A stretch of DNA of 64,000 nucleotides. Source: an uncultured Bacteroidales bacterium. GTDB taxonomy: Bacteria > Bacteroidota > Bacteroidia > Bacteroidales > FEN-979. Where the stretch lies: contig CAISRB010000015.1 in assembly GCA_903887775.1 (NCBI GenBank), forward strand, positions 1 to 64,000, written 5' to 3'. A program made the translations under genes and the position numbers. The notes below the pieces were generated by a model. The model did not search any database and was not told the DNA's origin. It was given only the letters and a program-made list of their open reading frames with translations. Below, in pieces: positions 17,836 to 26,380 of the stretch (the first letter of the stretch is position 1; every line of letters begins with the position of its first letter).

Positions 17836-18240
17836 TTATTTGAACTGAATCTCCATTAGTTCCTTTCCAATCTGGTGAATGCCTGAAAGAATTTTTTCTG
17901 TCTGGTTTTCGGATGGTTTTTTTCGTCCTTGTACATACTGTGATAGCAGGGTGGGGTTCATCCCGATCTTCTTGGCGAGAAACTTAGCGTTAATCACCCT
18001 GTAGTACTGGAAGAACTGTTGGAAATCAATCTCGAATTTAAGATCTTCCATTGTAAGGATTTCACCTTCCTCCTCAAAAAACAAGTTAAACGCTTCCAGG
18101 GCATTGGCCATCAATTCAGGAATGGATCCTCCGCTGGTGAACACAGACTGGTCATTTCCGAATGCCGAAAACCCTGTATTGGTCTTTTCAACGATGACCT
18201 TGATTTTCTTCTTCCTTGATTTCATGATCTCAATTTTCAT
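17836..18240 (-). CDS. hicB: HicB-type antitoxin with C-terminal Xre-like helix-turn-helix
   Basis: The N-terminal part (KKIKVIVEKTNTGFSAFGND) is the HicB degenerate RNase-H-like fold. The C-terminal part (RVINAKFLAKKIGMNPTLLSQYVQGRKKPS) is a Cro/CI-type helix-turn-helix that would bind the operator. The ATG at 18240 lies inside the end of hicA (11-bp overlap), which fits tight coupling; an ATG at 18225 is an alternative. HicB neutralises HicA and represses the operon. An acidic insert (LFFEEEGEILTMEDLKFE) links the two domains. Confidence 0.85.
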   Translation of the reverse strand: MKIEIMKSRKKKIKVIVEKTNTGFSAFGNDQSVFTSGGSIPELMANALEAFNLFFEEEGEILTMEDLKFEIDFQQFFQYYRVINAKFLAKKIGMNPTLLSQYVQGRKKPSENQTEKILSGIHQIGKELMEIQFK

Positions 18241-18424
18241 CGGTGATGCCTGCTTCATTCAATATCCTTTTAGCCAGTCCCGGACCTGCTTCACGGCTGC
18301 CATGATTTGGGAATATTATGGTCCCTTGTTTGCTCAGATGTTTCATTTTTATATGTGAACCCTTTTGCGAAACCGGGTACCAGCCTGCCTTTATCAGGAT
18401 CCGGTATAATTCAGAACATTTCAT
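18230..18424 (-). CDS. hicA: HicA-type mRNA interferase toxin
   Basis: The 64-residue protein matches HicA (YcfA family): it has a double-stranded-RNA-binding-like fold with KAGWYPVSQKGSHIKMKH, where the H of GSH is the catalytic histidine, followed by IIFPNHGSREAGPGLAKRILNEAGI. HicA degrades mRNA in the absence of HicB. It is the first gene of the pair, and its end overlaps the start of hicB. All key residues are intact. Confidence 0.9.
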   Translation of the reverse strand: MKCSELYRILIKAGWYPVSQKGSHIKMKHLSKQGTIIFPNHGSREAGPGLAKRILNEAGITDEN

Positions 18425-18604
18425 ATACCGGTCACTGGTAAAATCCCTGCAAAGGTAAATAATAATTTACCTGAAAGCAAATTTTAATGAAGCTTTTCAT
18501 GATGAAAATTTCACTTTTACTAAAGTCCCTATTTTTTAATCCGGGATCATTCTGAAAGTGATATACCCAGGAGGAATTTTTTCTTTTTCAACATCGAAGG
18601 TGTG

Positions 18605-18645
18605 CTGGAAAAATCGCACACATTGATCAGTCTTCATCGGAACTT
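18605..18645. repeat. Short dispersed repeat, copy 2
   Basis: This copy pairs with 16850-16890 (28 of the first 31 bases identical). It sits in the 244-bp gap between hicA and the amidase. On the minus strand it starts a 33-codon frame (18637 to 18536), which I do not consider a convincing gene. Nothing else was seen in this gap. Confidence 0.75.
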
Positions 18646-18668
18646 ACCACGAGAGGGTTCTGCGGGGA

Positions 18669-20123
18669 TTATTTCAGAATTGGCGGAGTGAACCCCGGAC
18701 CCAGCGACGCCATCATCCCGGCAAAACGTATCAATTCAGGTTCGCTCCAGTAGGGGCCGACGATCTGTATGCCGATGGGCAGGTTTTCAGGGCTCATACC
18801 GAAGGGGATGGTGATGGCGGGATGTCCTGAAGCGTTGAAACAGGCGGTGAATGGCCACATATAATGGGGGTAAATCACGGTCTTTCCTTCATACCTGATA
18901 TTGCTGCCTGTCTTGCAGCGTTTGATTGCCGGTCCGTAAGCGACAGGGCATACCAGGAAGTCAACCTCACGGAATATCTTTTCCCAGCGTTCGGTGATGC
19001 GGTTCTTCATCAGCATGACTTCTCCATAATGATTGGCATCCATCTGAAATGCCTTGTTGATTTCCTTATTAAACCGGTGCTCGCCTTTGAAGAATGTCGC
19101 TTTCATCTGCCATCTCATGAACCAGCGGATGAACCATGGGACTCCCTGGGCTATGACATATGGCAGCAGGCTGGCGTCGAGCCTCAGGGAATCCATATGC
19201 AGCCCTTTATCGGGGATCCCTTCTCCGGCTTTTCCTCCTTTGGCTGTAAATGCGGTTACCAGGGAATGAATGGCTTCACCCACTGTCTTGCTTGTGGGGA
19301 ACCCTGGCCACCCATCAACCCAGGCGATCCTGTATTCTGAAAGAGGCCGTTCTGTCGGGGCTTTCCATTCTATCCTGGGGATGTTCCGGTCGCTTTCGTG
19401 GGGCCCCACGATCAGCCTCCACAATAGTTCTAAACCTTCAATATCCCTTGCCAGGGGACCGGCCTGGGCCATATGCACAAGAAAAGATTTTGCCTGCCTG
19501 GGTATGGGCATGTTCCCGTCGAGGGGAACGGTACGGTCTGTGGGCTTGAGCCCGAAAAGCCCGCAGAACGCAGCCGGCAGGCGAACCGATCCGCCGATGT
19601 CGGAACCGGTCTCCAGGGGAGTGAAGCCGGCAGCAAGTGCTGCAGCGCCTCCGCCCGTGCTTCCGCCCGGAGTGTAATCGGTGTTATATGGATTCTTACC
19701 TTCGGGATAAAGATCCCCGCTCACCTGGAAATCCATCAGGCTTCTAGGCACATTGGTCTTCCCAATGATGATGGCCCCGCTCTCCCTGATCCTGCTTACC
19801 AAAACGGCATCGCGTGGAGCGATAAAGTCTTTGAAAAATTTAAAATTTACGGTGCTGGGGACGCCTTTCATCCAGAAGCATTCCTTGAGGGTAACCGGCA
19901 CCCCGTGCAACGGCCCCATGATCTTTCCCTGGCTGGTTTCCCTGTCCCTCTCATCGGCCAGTTTCATAGCCTCCTCTTCGAAAAGCAGGACCATGGCATG
20001 AAGTTCCCCATCGAGCTTTTTGATCCTTTCGATATGCTGGCCAACGATCTCTTTACTCGTTGCTTTCCCTTCCCTGATGAGCCTTGCAAGCTCAGTAGCG
20101 GGTTTATAAATGTAGTTTTCCAT
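18669..20123 (-). CDS. Amidase signature family enzyme
   Basis: The 484-residue enzyme carries the amidase signature: PLHGVPVTLKE with K80, PGGSTGGGAAALAAGF with S155 and GSDIGGSVRLPA with nucleophile S179, which form the Ser-cisSer-Lys triad. The C-terminus (ASGHPAITIPFG, then PIGIQIVGPY) is also typical. It hydrolyses amide bonds, but substrates range from fatty amides to aryl acylamides. There is no gatC or gatB nearby, so it is a stand-alone amidase and not GatA. Length is normal. No signal peptide is seen, so it is probably cytoplasmic. A 47-residue membrane-protein gene lies 15 bp upstream on the same strand. Confidence 0.9.
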   Translation of the reverse strand: MENYIYKPATELARLIREGKATSKEIVGQHIERIKKLDGELHAMVLLFEEEAMKLADERDRETSQGKIMGPLHGVPVTLKECFWMKGVPSTVNFKFFKDFIAPRDAVLVSRIRESGAIIIGKTNVPRSLMDFQVSGDLYPEGKNPYNTDYTPGGSTGGGAAALAAGFTPLETGSDIGGSVRLPAAFCGLFGLKPTDRTVPLDGNMPIPRQAKSFLVHMAQAGPLARDIEGLELLWRLIVGPHESDRNIPRIEWKAPTERPLSEYRIAWVDGWPGFPTSKTVGEAIHSLVTAFTAKGGKAGEGIPDKGLHMDSLRLDASLLPYVIAQGVPWFIRWFMRWQMKATFFKGEHRFNKEINKAFQMDANHYGEVMLMKNRITERWEKIFREVDFLVCPVAYGPAIKRCKTGSNIRYEGKTVIYPHYMWPFTACFNASGHPAITIPFGMSPENLPIGIQIVGPYWSEPELIRFAGMMASLGPGFTPPILK

Positions 20124-20138
20124 ATTTTGGTCTCAAAT

Positions 20139-20282
20139 TTACACCTGATCGGTTATCCCGGTTTCCTGTAGCACCTTTCCGGTCATCTTCCTGAATTTCC
20201 GGTAGAAGATAATATTTATTGCCTCGAAAAAGCAGATCACCGCCACGACCAGGAGCCCGATGATGATGAGAACTTTTTTCAT
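20139..20282 (-). CDS. 47-residue single-pass membrane protein
   Basis: ATG at 20282 opens MKKVLIIIGLLVVAVICFF, one membrane helix, followed by a basic segment (YRKFRKMTGKVLQ) and a stop at 20139-20141. The coding pattern looks real, and it lies 15 bp before the amidase on the same strand, so the two may be co-transcribed. The family is not recognised. The N-terminus could also be a signal anchor. Confidence 0.55.
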   Translation of the reverse strand: MKKVLIIIGLLVVAVICFFEAINIIFYRKFRKMTGKVLQETGITDQV

Positions 20283-20425
20283 TGCTGTTTTTTGGGACTA
20301 AGATATAATGAAAATGACATATTCACAAAAAGTACATGGATGTTAACGGAAATTTAATAATAATTCTGGAAAAAATTTATAAATTCGTCGATGCATTTAT
20401 CGTTATTCCAGCCCGATGAATTCAC

Positions 20426-20728
20426 ATGAAAAACGCCCTGCTTCCCTTCATCGCCACCCTGCTGCCGGGGAATATGGCTTATTACGGATGGATCGTGAAA
20501 AACAATTTGAAACAACAGGTCTGAAATGGAAAAACTGACCTTTTTAGGGATAGGCCCGAAGATTGGCCGGATCGCAATTCCTGGATCATGTTAACCACCA
20601 GCATACTGACATACCTTGTTTTCCGCCTGGTGATACACGAGGAAGAGGAGCAGCTGGAGCGCATTTTCGGAAATGAATACCGGGAGTACATGAAACGTAC
20701 ACCGCGGTTCTTTCCGAAAGTCCTTTAA
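20426..20728 (+). pseudogene. Isoprenylcysteine carboxyl methyltransferase-like relic
   Basis: One frame runs from ATG 20426 to TAA 20728 with a single TGA at 20522-20524. The first part (MKNALLPFIATLLPGN) resembles the N-terminal helix of bacterial ICMT/PEMT-type membrane methyltransferases. The last part (EEEEQLERIFGNEYREYMKR, then PRFFP) is their characteristic C-terminus. The central SAM-binding membrane region of about 100 residues is missing. The gene is inactive through deletion and a stop codon. Confidence 0.7.
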
Positions 20729-20777
20729 CGCATCATAAAGAGAAATTCTACTAATTTTGTACCTGTAATATTCACTG

Positions 20778-22265
20778 ATGCCTTATCCAACCCTTGTTTC
20801 CTCCCTCATCTCCCACCAGTGGAAGCAAACCACCCGCTCCGCCTACTTTGAGAAGGGGATCCTCATCAGGATCTTCATCGGGCTGATGTTGCTTTACCTG
20901 GTTATAAACCTTGTGGTTATAGGGCTGTTCATGGGTAAGATCATCTCGGAAGCTTTTCCGGATGATGAGGTAGCCTGGGCGTTTTCGAGGATACTGTTTT
21001 ATTATTTCATTGCCGATTTTGTGCTCAGGTTCTTCGTTCAACCCTTGCCGGTTTTAACCATCATGCCATACCTGCACCTGCCGGTAAAGAGGACTAAGCT
21101 GTTTAATTTCCTGCTGGCCAAATCAGCCCTTAGCCTGTTCAATTTCATGCCCCTGCTGATCCTGCTGCCCTTTACGCTGAAGTCGGTCCTTCCTGGTTCT
21201 GAGGGTGGATTTGCGCTGTCGTGGCTGCTCACGGTGATACTGCTGGTATTTGCAAACAACTTCCTGGCTTTTATTGTGAAGAAAGTGTATTTGCTTAAAC
21301 CGCTGATTCTTTTTGCAGTCCTGGCTGCAGCAGCCCTGCTTATCCTGGCTGATGTGAAAACAAGCTATTTGATCTCCCGTGGTTTTGCCTCGGCCATCAC
21401 AGGGATCGCACAGCATGTTTACTTGCTACTGATACCGCTCACACTGCTTGTTGTCATATATCTCGCATCCTGGTTTTTCCTCTATAAAAACCGCTATATC
21501 GAGCCGGGAATGAAAAAGGAAAAGCTGCTGTTCTCGGGCAATGAAAGCAGGTCCTTCGATTCGTTCGGCATCCCGGGAAGGCTCGTGATGATGGAGATCA
21601 AGCTGATCCTCCGAAATAAGCGCCCGCGCAGCTTCCTCATCTTGAGCGCGATGTTCATGTTTTACGGATTCATGATTTACCCTCCCCACCGGCAGGCAGG
21701 AACCGGGATGTACCTGTTCGCGGGATTGCTCCTCACGGGCATTTTCATAATGCAGTACGGACAGCTGATCATGAGCTGGGAAAGCAGGTCGTTCGACCAG
21801 ATCTGCACCTCGGGACTCAGGATGCATGATTATTTCAGGGGGAAATTCTGGTTCTTCATCGCAACCAACATCATTTCATTCCTGCTCACCCTTCCTTACG
21901 CATTTTACGACAGCCGGATCGCCCTCGTCAACCTGGCGGCATTCCTGTACAATTCGGGGATAAACATTTTCATCATCCTCTTCCTGGGCACATACAATAC
22001 CAGGCGCATCGACCTGGGCAAGGGGGCCATGTTCAATTACGAAGGGACCTCGTTCATCCATTTTGTGCTGATCATTCCCCTCATAGGCCTTCCTTACCTC
22101 ATCTGGATGCTGTTCCTGGTACTGGGGCATCCCGACATGGGATTTGCAGCCATTGGTCTTGCAGGCGCTGCCGGACTGCTGTTTTCGGAGGTACTCATCC
22201 GCAGTACAGTCAAACAGTTCAATTCACGGAAATATAAAATTCTCAACGGTTTCAGAACGACTTAA
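20778..22265 (+). CDS. DUF5687 family ABC-type membrane protein
   Basis: The 495-residue protein has many hydrophobic helices (about 12). It begins with LISHQWKQTTRSAYFEKG, typical of DUF5687 proteins, which are the permease-like partners of a single ABC ATPase in Bacteroidota. Cytoplasmic loops include ENSRS-like NESRSFDSFG near residue 255. It lies 2 bp before the ATPase gene, clearly an operon. The unit probably exports an unknown substrate or remodels the membrane. A TAATTTTG box at 20752-20759 could be the -7 promoter element. Substrate is not predictable. Confidence 0.85.
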   Translation: MPYPTLVSSLISHQWKQTTRSAYFEKGILIRIFIGLMLLYLVINLVVIGLFMGKIISEAFPDDEVAWAFSRILFYYFIADFVLRFFVQPLPVLTIMPYLHLPVKRTKLFNFLLAKSALSLFNFMPLLILLPFTLKSVLPGSEGGFALSWLLTVILLVFANNFLAFIVKKVYLLKPLILFAVLAAAALLILADVKTSYLISRGFASAITGIAQHVYLLLIPLTLLVVIYLASWFFLYKNRYIEPGMKKEKLLFSGNESRSFDSFGIPGRLVMMEIKLILRNKRPRSFLILSAMFMFYGFMIYPPHRQAGTGMYLFAGLLLTGIFIMQYGQLIMSWESRSFDQICTSGLRMHDYFRGKFWFFIATNIISFLLTLPYAFYDSRIALVNLAAFLYNSGINIFIILFLGTYNTRRIDLGKGAMFNYEGTSFIHFVLIIPLIGLPYLIWMLFLVLGHPDMGFAAIGLAGAAGLLFSEVLIRSTVKQFNSRKYKILNGFRTT

Positions 22266-22267
22266 GC

Positions 22268-22963
22268 ATGATATCTATCAGGGATCTTAAAAAAGTATAC
22301 GGCAGGACACAGGCCCTGTCCATCGCTCAGCTCGAAATCGGCAACGGGGAGATGTTCGGCTTAGTGGGCAATAACGGGGCCGGGAAAACGACGATGTTCA
22401 GGCTGATCCTCGACCTCATCGAAGCCACGGAAGGGGAGGTGCTTATCAGGTCGATGCCGGTGCAGAGGCAGGAGGACTGGAAAATGATCACGGGTTCTTA
22501 CCTCGACGAGGGCTTCCTTATCGATTACCTCAGCCCATCTGAATATTTTTCTTTTGTAGGCGGATTACATTCGTGGACTGCTGATGACTATTCCCGTTTT
22601 TACCTTTCTCTTGAGGGGTTCTGCCCGGATGACATGCTTCAGGGGAAAAAGCCCATCCGCAGCCTGTCACAAGGCAATAAAAATAAGATCGGGATCATCG
22701 CCGCCCTCATCGGAGATCCCCAGCTGTTGGTTCTCGATGAGCCATTTGCCCACCTCGACCCTTCATCCCAGATCATCCTCAAACGGCTTTTAAAAAAGAT
22801 CAATGCTGATCGAGGTACCACGATGCTCATTTCGAGCCATGACCTCACTCATGTGACGGAGATCTGTAACCGTATCGTTCTGCTCGAAGAAGGCCTGATA
22901 CTTAAAGACCTTCATACGGCCGGGGGCACACTGGGTGAGCTGGAGGCGTACTTCTCCCGATAG
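22268..22963 (+). CDS. ABC transporter ATP-binding protein
   Basis: The 231-residue ATPase has Walker A GNNGAGKTT (34-42), a degenerate signature LSQGN (133-137), Walker B LLVLDEPFAHLD (D157, E158) and the switch histidine in ISSHDLTHV. It energises the DUF5687 membrane partner encoded 2 bp upstream. The signature motif departs from LSGGQ but keeps S and G, which is common in DUF5687-linked ATPases. It converges with the aminotransferase gene 29 bp downstream. Confidence 0.9.
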   Translation: MISIRDLKKVYGRTQALSIAQLEIGNGEMFGLVGNNGAGKTTMFRLILDLIEATEGEVLIRSMPVQRQEDWKMITGSYLDEGFLIDYLSPSEYFSFVGGLHSWTADDYSRFYLSLEGFCPDDMLQGKKPIRSLSQGNKNKIGIIAALIGDPQLLVLDEPFAHLDPSSQIILKRLLKKINADRGTTMLISSHDLTHVTEICNRIVLLEEGLILKDLHTAGGTLGELEAYFSR

Positions 22964-22992
22964 TAAGATCTTAAGGCTTATGCATCATTTGG

Positions 22993-24939
22993 TTAAGAAT
23001 AAACTCTCAAAGCTGCAGCCTTAACAAAATCGTTCATCTGCTGTTTCACTTTTGACCTGGGAAGCGGGGGCTTTACCTTATTAGCAGGATCTGGATCACT
23101 GTCTGCGGATGTCATTTGGGGTTTCCCTGAGATTTTCCAGAGGGTCCTGAGCAGTTTGTCAATATCTTCCCTGGTGTTTTCAATGCCCAGGCTGATCCTT
23201 AAAAGTCCGGGCAGAGTGATCATGGGGAACACGGTCAGAAGGATGCGCTGGAATCTTTCGAGGGCAGGTGGCACATGCAGCAGGCGCTTGATCATCAGGT
23301 GGGCGCAGTGGCAACCCGAGCGCACGCCAATTCCTCCCTGCAACGCGAGTTCTTTTGCGAGTGTGGTTGGTAAGATACCCTTCAGGTTAAATAATATCAC
23401 TCCTCCTTTTTGGGCGAAGCGGGCCGAACCGGGATCTTTGATCCCGTATATTTTGAGTCCGGGTATTTGCGCCAGGCTGTTTAAAGTATACCGTGTAAGG
23501 TCCTGTTCTTCCTCCCTGATCAGGTCAAGGCCGACCCTCTGTAACAGGATCAGCGCCTTTCCCAATGCGGCAATGCCTCCTGCGTTTTCCTCACCTGAAG
23601 ACCGGATCAACTCGGTTTCGGGGGAACTGAAACCGGGCAGCCCTTTTTTTACAACAAGCGCCCCGCTGCCGAATGGCGCATACACTTTATGGGCCGAGAA
23701 GGCGAGATAATCGATGCCCGTGGCCTGCATGTTCACTTTGCGATGGGCCACCATCTGCGCGGCATCCACAAGCAGGCGTGCCCCGTAACGGTGGACGATG
23801 CTGCTGATCTCCCCGAGATTGTTAAAGACTCCAAGTACGTTTGAAGCGCCGCTTACGGCCACAAGCCTGATGCGCTTTTTCCCATGCTCGCCATCCTGGT
23901 TATAAGCGCTCATGAGCGACTCAAGTTCGTTCATATCCACAATGCCTTCATCGTCAACCCCAAGCCTGATCAGCGAAAAACAGGGATGGATCCGCCAGGG
24001 CAGGTCATTGGAGGAGTGTTCGAGGTAGGTGTTGAGTATAACAGTTTCGGTATCCCCGAAACTTTCACGGCCCAGCTCATCAGCAGCCAGGTTGATGGCT
24101 TCGGTGGCATTTGAAGTGAAGATCAGGTCATACGCGTCCTGAGGGGCGCCCAGAAATTTGGAGCAAACGGACCTGGCTTCCTCAATGATCTCCCGCTCTA
24201 CCTGCAATGGCTGGCTCCATGTTTTGCATACCGCATCCCAGACCGGTGCGAAAGCAGGAGTGCTGGCAGCATTATCGAGATTGATAAAGGGCCGCTCCCC
24301 TTCGGTGGTGGGCACCAGCTTATTGCTGCCAACCATGGTCTGCCTGAGCCTGTTGATCAGCTCATGGCCTGAGCATCCCTCGAGTTCGTCATGATACAGT
24401 ATCTCTTCGGCGGATAATTTTCCGGAGCTTTGATCCGTGAAAGACAGTTTTCCGGAGTTTTGATCCGTGAAAGATAGTTTTCCGTGATGAGTGATCATCC
24501 GGAGCGCTTTCGCAAAGGCGATGATATTGATGATGGCCGGCGTTCCTGCTTCGAACCGTTCCGGTGCATCAGCCCACATCACCCAGCCGGGTGAGATAAG
24601 ATTTGCCGTCCCTCCGCCGGCCTGGGAAGGAGCGCCTTTGGGCAGGGCATCGCGTTTAACTGCCATTGCGCTAACGCCTAAACAAAGGCCTGTGTCATCG
24701 CTGGAAACAATGGTGTAACTTCCGGGTTCAAGCTGCGACTTGATTGCGGATACTCTTGCGGGAGTGCAGAAGATGACGGTGTACCTCCGCTTGTTGAGCT
24801 TGAGGAATTCCAGGACAATGTCCCTGGCCTTTTCGAATAAATGAGTGGTAGCCATCGAGTAATGCCCTCTGCCCCGGTGAACATTCGAATAGGTCTCCAG
24901 GGCTGCATAGACGCCCCGTTCCAGCTCTGCTTTTATCAT
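22993..24939 (-). CDS. Double-domain class V aminotransferase (cysteine-desulfurase-like)
   Basis: The ATG at 24939 (MIKAELERG) is preferred over one 36 bp upstream, which would overlap the peptidase gene. Numbering here follows the longer form of 660 residues. Residues 230-630 form a complete class V enzyme: NLDNAASTP, FTSNATEAINLA, D404 in VDAAQ, PLP lysine K430 in SAHKVYAP and a SufS-like loop RSGCHCAH (C555, C557). Residues 25-160 look like pieces of a second such domain with its core removed: YSNVHRGRGHYSMATT (start of the fold) and GGGTANL, then RFEAGTP (late part), without a PLP lysine. A lysine-rich linker follows, with an imperfect repeat (GKLSFTDQ twice). The reaction may be cysteine desulfuration or an epimerase/lyase step; the neighbours give no hint. 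Confidence 0.8.
   Translation of the reverse strand: MIKAELERGVYAALETYSNVHRGRGHYSMATTHLFEKARDIVLEFLKLNKRRYTVIFCTPARVSAIKSQLEPGSYTIVSSDDTGLCLGVSAMAVKRDALPKGAPSQAGGGTANLISPGWVMWADAPERFEAGTPAIINIIAFAKALRMITHHGKLSFTDQNSGKLSFTDQSSGKLSAEEILYHDELEGCSGHELINRLRQTMVGSNKLVPTTEGERPFINLDNAASTPAFAPVWDAVCKTWSQPLQVEREIIEEARSVCSKFLGAPQDAYDLIFTSNATEAINLAADELGRESFGDTETVILNTYLEHSSNDLPWRIHPCFSLIRLGVDDEGIVDMNELESLMSAYNQDGEHGKKRIRLVAVSGASNVLGVFNNLGEISSIVHRYGARLLVDAAQMVAHRKVNMQATGIDYLAFSAHKVYAPFGSGALVVKKGLPGFSSPETELIRSSGEENAGGIAALGKALILLQRVGLDLIREEEQDLTRYTLNSLAQIPGLKIYGIKDPGSARFAQKGGVILFNLKGILPTTLAKELALQGGIGVRSGCHCAHLMIKRLLHVPPALERFQRILLTVFPMITLPGLLRISLGIENTREDIDKLLRTLWKISGKPQMTSADSDPDPANKVKPPLPRSKVKQQMNDFVKAAALRVYS
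24418..24484. repeat. 30-bp tandem repeat in aminotransferase linker
   Basis: Two full 30-bp units (24418-24447 and 24448-24477) differ at two positions and are followed by seven bases of a third. They encode GKLSFTDQNS and GKLSFTDQSS, joining the partial N-terminal and full C-terminal domains. The unit is a multiple of three, so copy number can change without breaking the frame. Confidence 0.9.
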
Positions 24940-24964
24940 TGATATATCCTGCTTTTGTTTGAAA

Positions 24965-26206
24965 CTACTTCCCAAACTTCGCCAACAGCTCCTTCACGGC
25001 GTCTTTATGCACCAGGAAATCCATCATTTTAAGTTTGATGTAATCTCCCCTGAAGAAATAATACCCGAACTCCGGAGCTGCTTCATCATTATTCCTTGAA
25101 CCTGAACTTGAATCCTTGATCAGGTACCAGTCGGTCCCGTCTTGTTCGTACCAGCCGATGAGATGCATCCCGTGGTCATCGGTCGTGGTTTTATTCGAGA
25201 ACCTGAATTGCCTGGCGTTGTCATCGATGTCGGCTACGGCAATGTCAAAGGTCGGAATTATGGCCACCTGCGCCTCGCGGTTTAATCCCGCTTCGGAAAC
25301 ATCTCCCCCGATCACTACGGTGTAATGATTCCTGATCGCATTTTTCAGGGCCTTCATATAATCCTCGAGGGGTACGTTGTAATACTCCCGGCTGTGCCAC
25401 CAGTTATCCTCCACCTCGTATTCCGCCTTCTGCCAGAAAGGTTGCTGCATATAAGAAAGGACGTCAACATAATCATCCATCTGCAGCTTAAGATAGTTTG
25501 AAAGAAACTCCTTTGGGGTGTATTTTGTCCCTTTCCATTCGAATGATTCAGGGGGTACGCCCATATAATGATTTAAAATGCTTTTCACTGTGGATATGAC
25601 CTCTGCCTCATTCCAGGCGTTTGTGTTCTTTACATTATCGATGTACCCCTTAAGTTCTTTGAACATCTTCGTATGGGTGTAGAATTTTCGTCCGGCTTCC
25701 ATCCCGCTGTATACTTCCCTGGGAACGATACCGTATTTTTTGTAATCACGGGTGACGGCATTGGCCTCGGAACCTTCACCGAAGGCTGAATTCCCGCGCT
25801 CCGCTACAAAGCGTCTGGCCCTTTCCACATATTCCCAGTAAACGGTGTACATCTCCGAAAGCCTGACTTCCTGGCCGGTAAGCCGGTGGACTTCGGATTC
25901 AAAAAAGGAGGTTGTTGAAAAGCACCAGCAGGTGCTTGTATTTCCCTGGGATACGGGTGGAAGATGCCATTCCTGCTGGTAAAAACTGACTTTGTTCGGG
26001 AAACTCATGCCGCTGAAGTCGGCCTGGAATCGTTTCTCTTTTTTAGCGGGCTCGCTTGCTTCATCTGCCGCCCTGATATCCTTCATGATGGTGTTCTGGT
26101 AATAACCTGGTTTACTTTCCTTCATGACCCCCGGGGTCTTTGGCTGCTGGGCATAAACTGAAGCAACAATGATAAAAGCTGAGATTGTAAAAATGATCTT
26201 TTTCAT
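24965..26206 (-). CDS. Exported C1 (papain-like/bleomycin-hydrolase-like) cysteine peptidase
   Basis: Start at 26206 gives MKKIIFTISAFIIVASVYAQ, a signal peptide, so the roughly 413-residue enzyme acts outside the cytoplasm. The active-site cysteine is C93 in QGNTSTCWCFST, with the oxyanion Q87. The histidine lies in DDHGMHLIGWY. The usual Asn-Ser-Trp segment reads IKDSSSGS, where Asp-Ser replaces Asn-Ser. The arrangement fits family C1B (aminopeptidase C/bleomycin hydrolase) homologues found in Bacteroidota envelopes. Its substrate is probably peptides. The aminotransferase follows on the same strand 25 bp later, so the two may share a transcript. Confidence 0.88.
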   Translation of the reverse strand: MKKIIFTISAFIIVASVYAQQPKTPGVMKESKPGYYQNTIMKDIRAADEASEPAKKEKRFQADFSGMSFPNKVSFYQQEWHLPPVSQGNTSTCWCFSTTSFFESEVHRLTGQEVRLSEMYTVYWEYVERARRFVAERGNSAFGEGSEANAVTRDYKKYGIVPREVYSGMEAGRKFYTHTKMFKELKGYIDNVKNTNAWNEAEVISTVKSILNHYMGVPPESFEWKGTKYTPKEFLSNYLKLQMDDYVDVLSYMQQPFWQKAEYEVEDNWWHSREYYNVPLEDYMKALKNAIRNHYTVVIGGDVSEAGLNREAQVAIIPTFDIAVADIDDNARQFRFSNKTTTDDHGMHLIGWYEQDGTDWYLIKDSSSGSRNNDEAAPEFGYYFFRGDYIKLKMMDFLVHKDAVKELLAKFGK

Positions 26207-26380
26207 AGTCGGAATATTTTTATGCAAATTACAGGAATTTTTTAAGCTGGTATATACCCGGATTGTTTTTCCGGAGGATGCTCATCCGCAGAAAGTAATA
26301 AAATCGTATAGGGTATTTCCATTTTGACGTATCTTATAGATATACGCAATCAAAATCCTGAATTTGAAAAACTATAAGCC

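Noticed and set aside
18536-18637. 33-codon minus-strand frame between hicA and the amidase
   Set aside because: It starts inside a dispersed repeat, has no ribosome-binding site and is too short to support, though its tail reads like protein.
19473-20171. Long plus-strand frame of 232 codons opposite the amidase
   Set aside because: It is entirely antisense to a gene with complete catalytic motifs, and its translation shows no recognisable domain.
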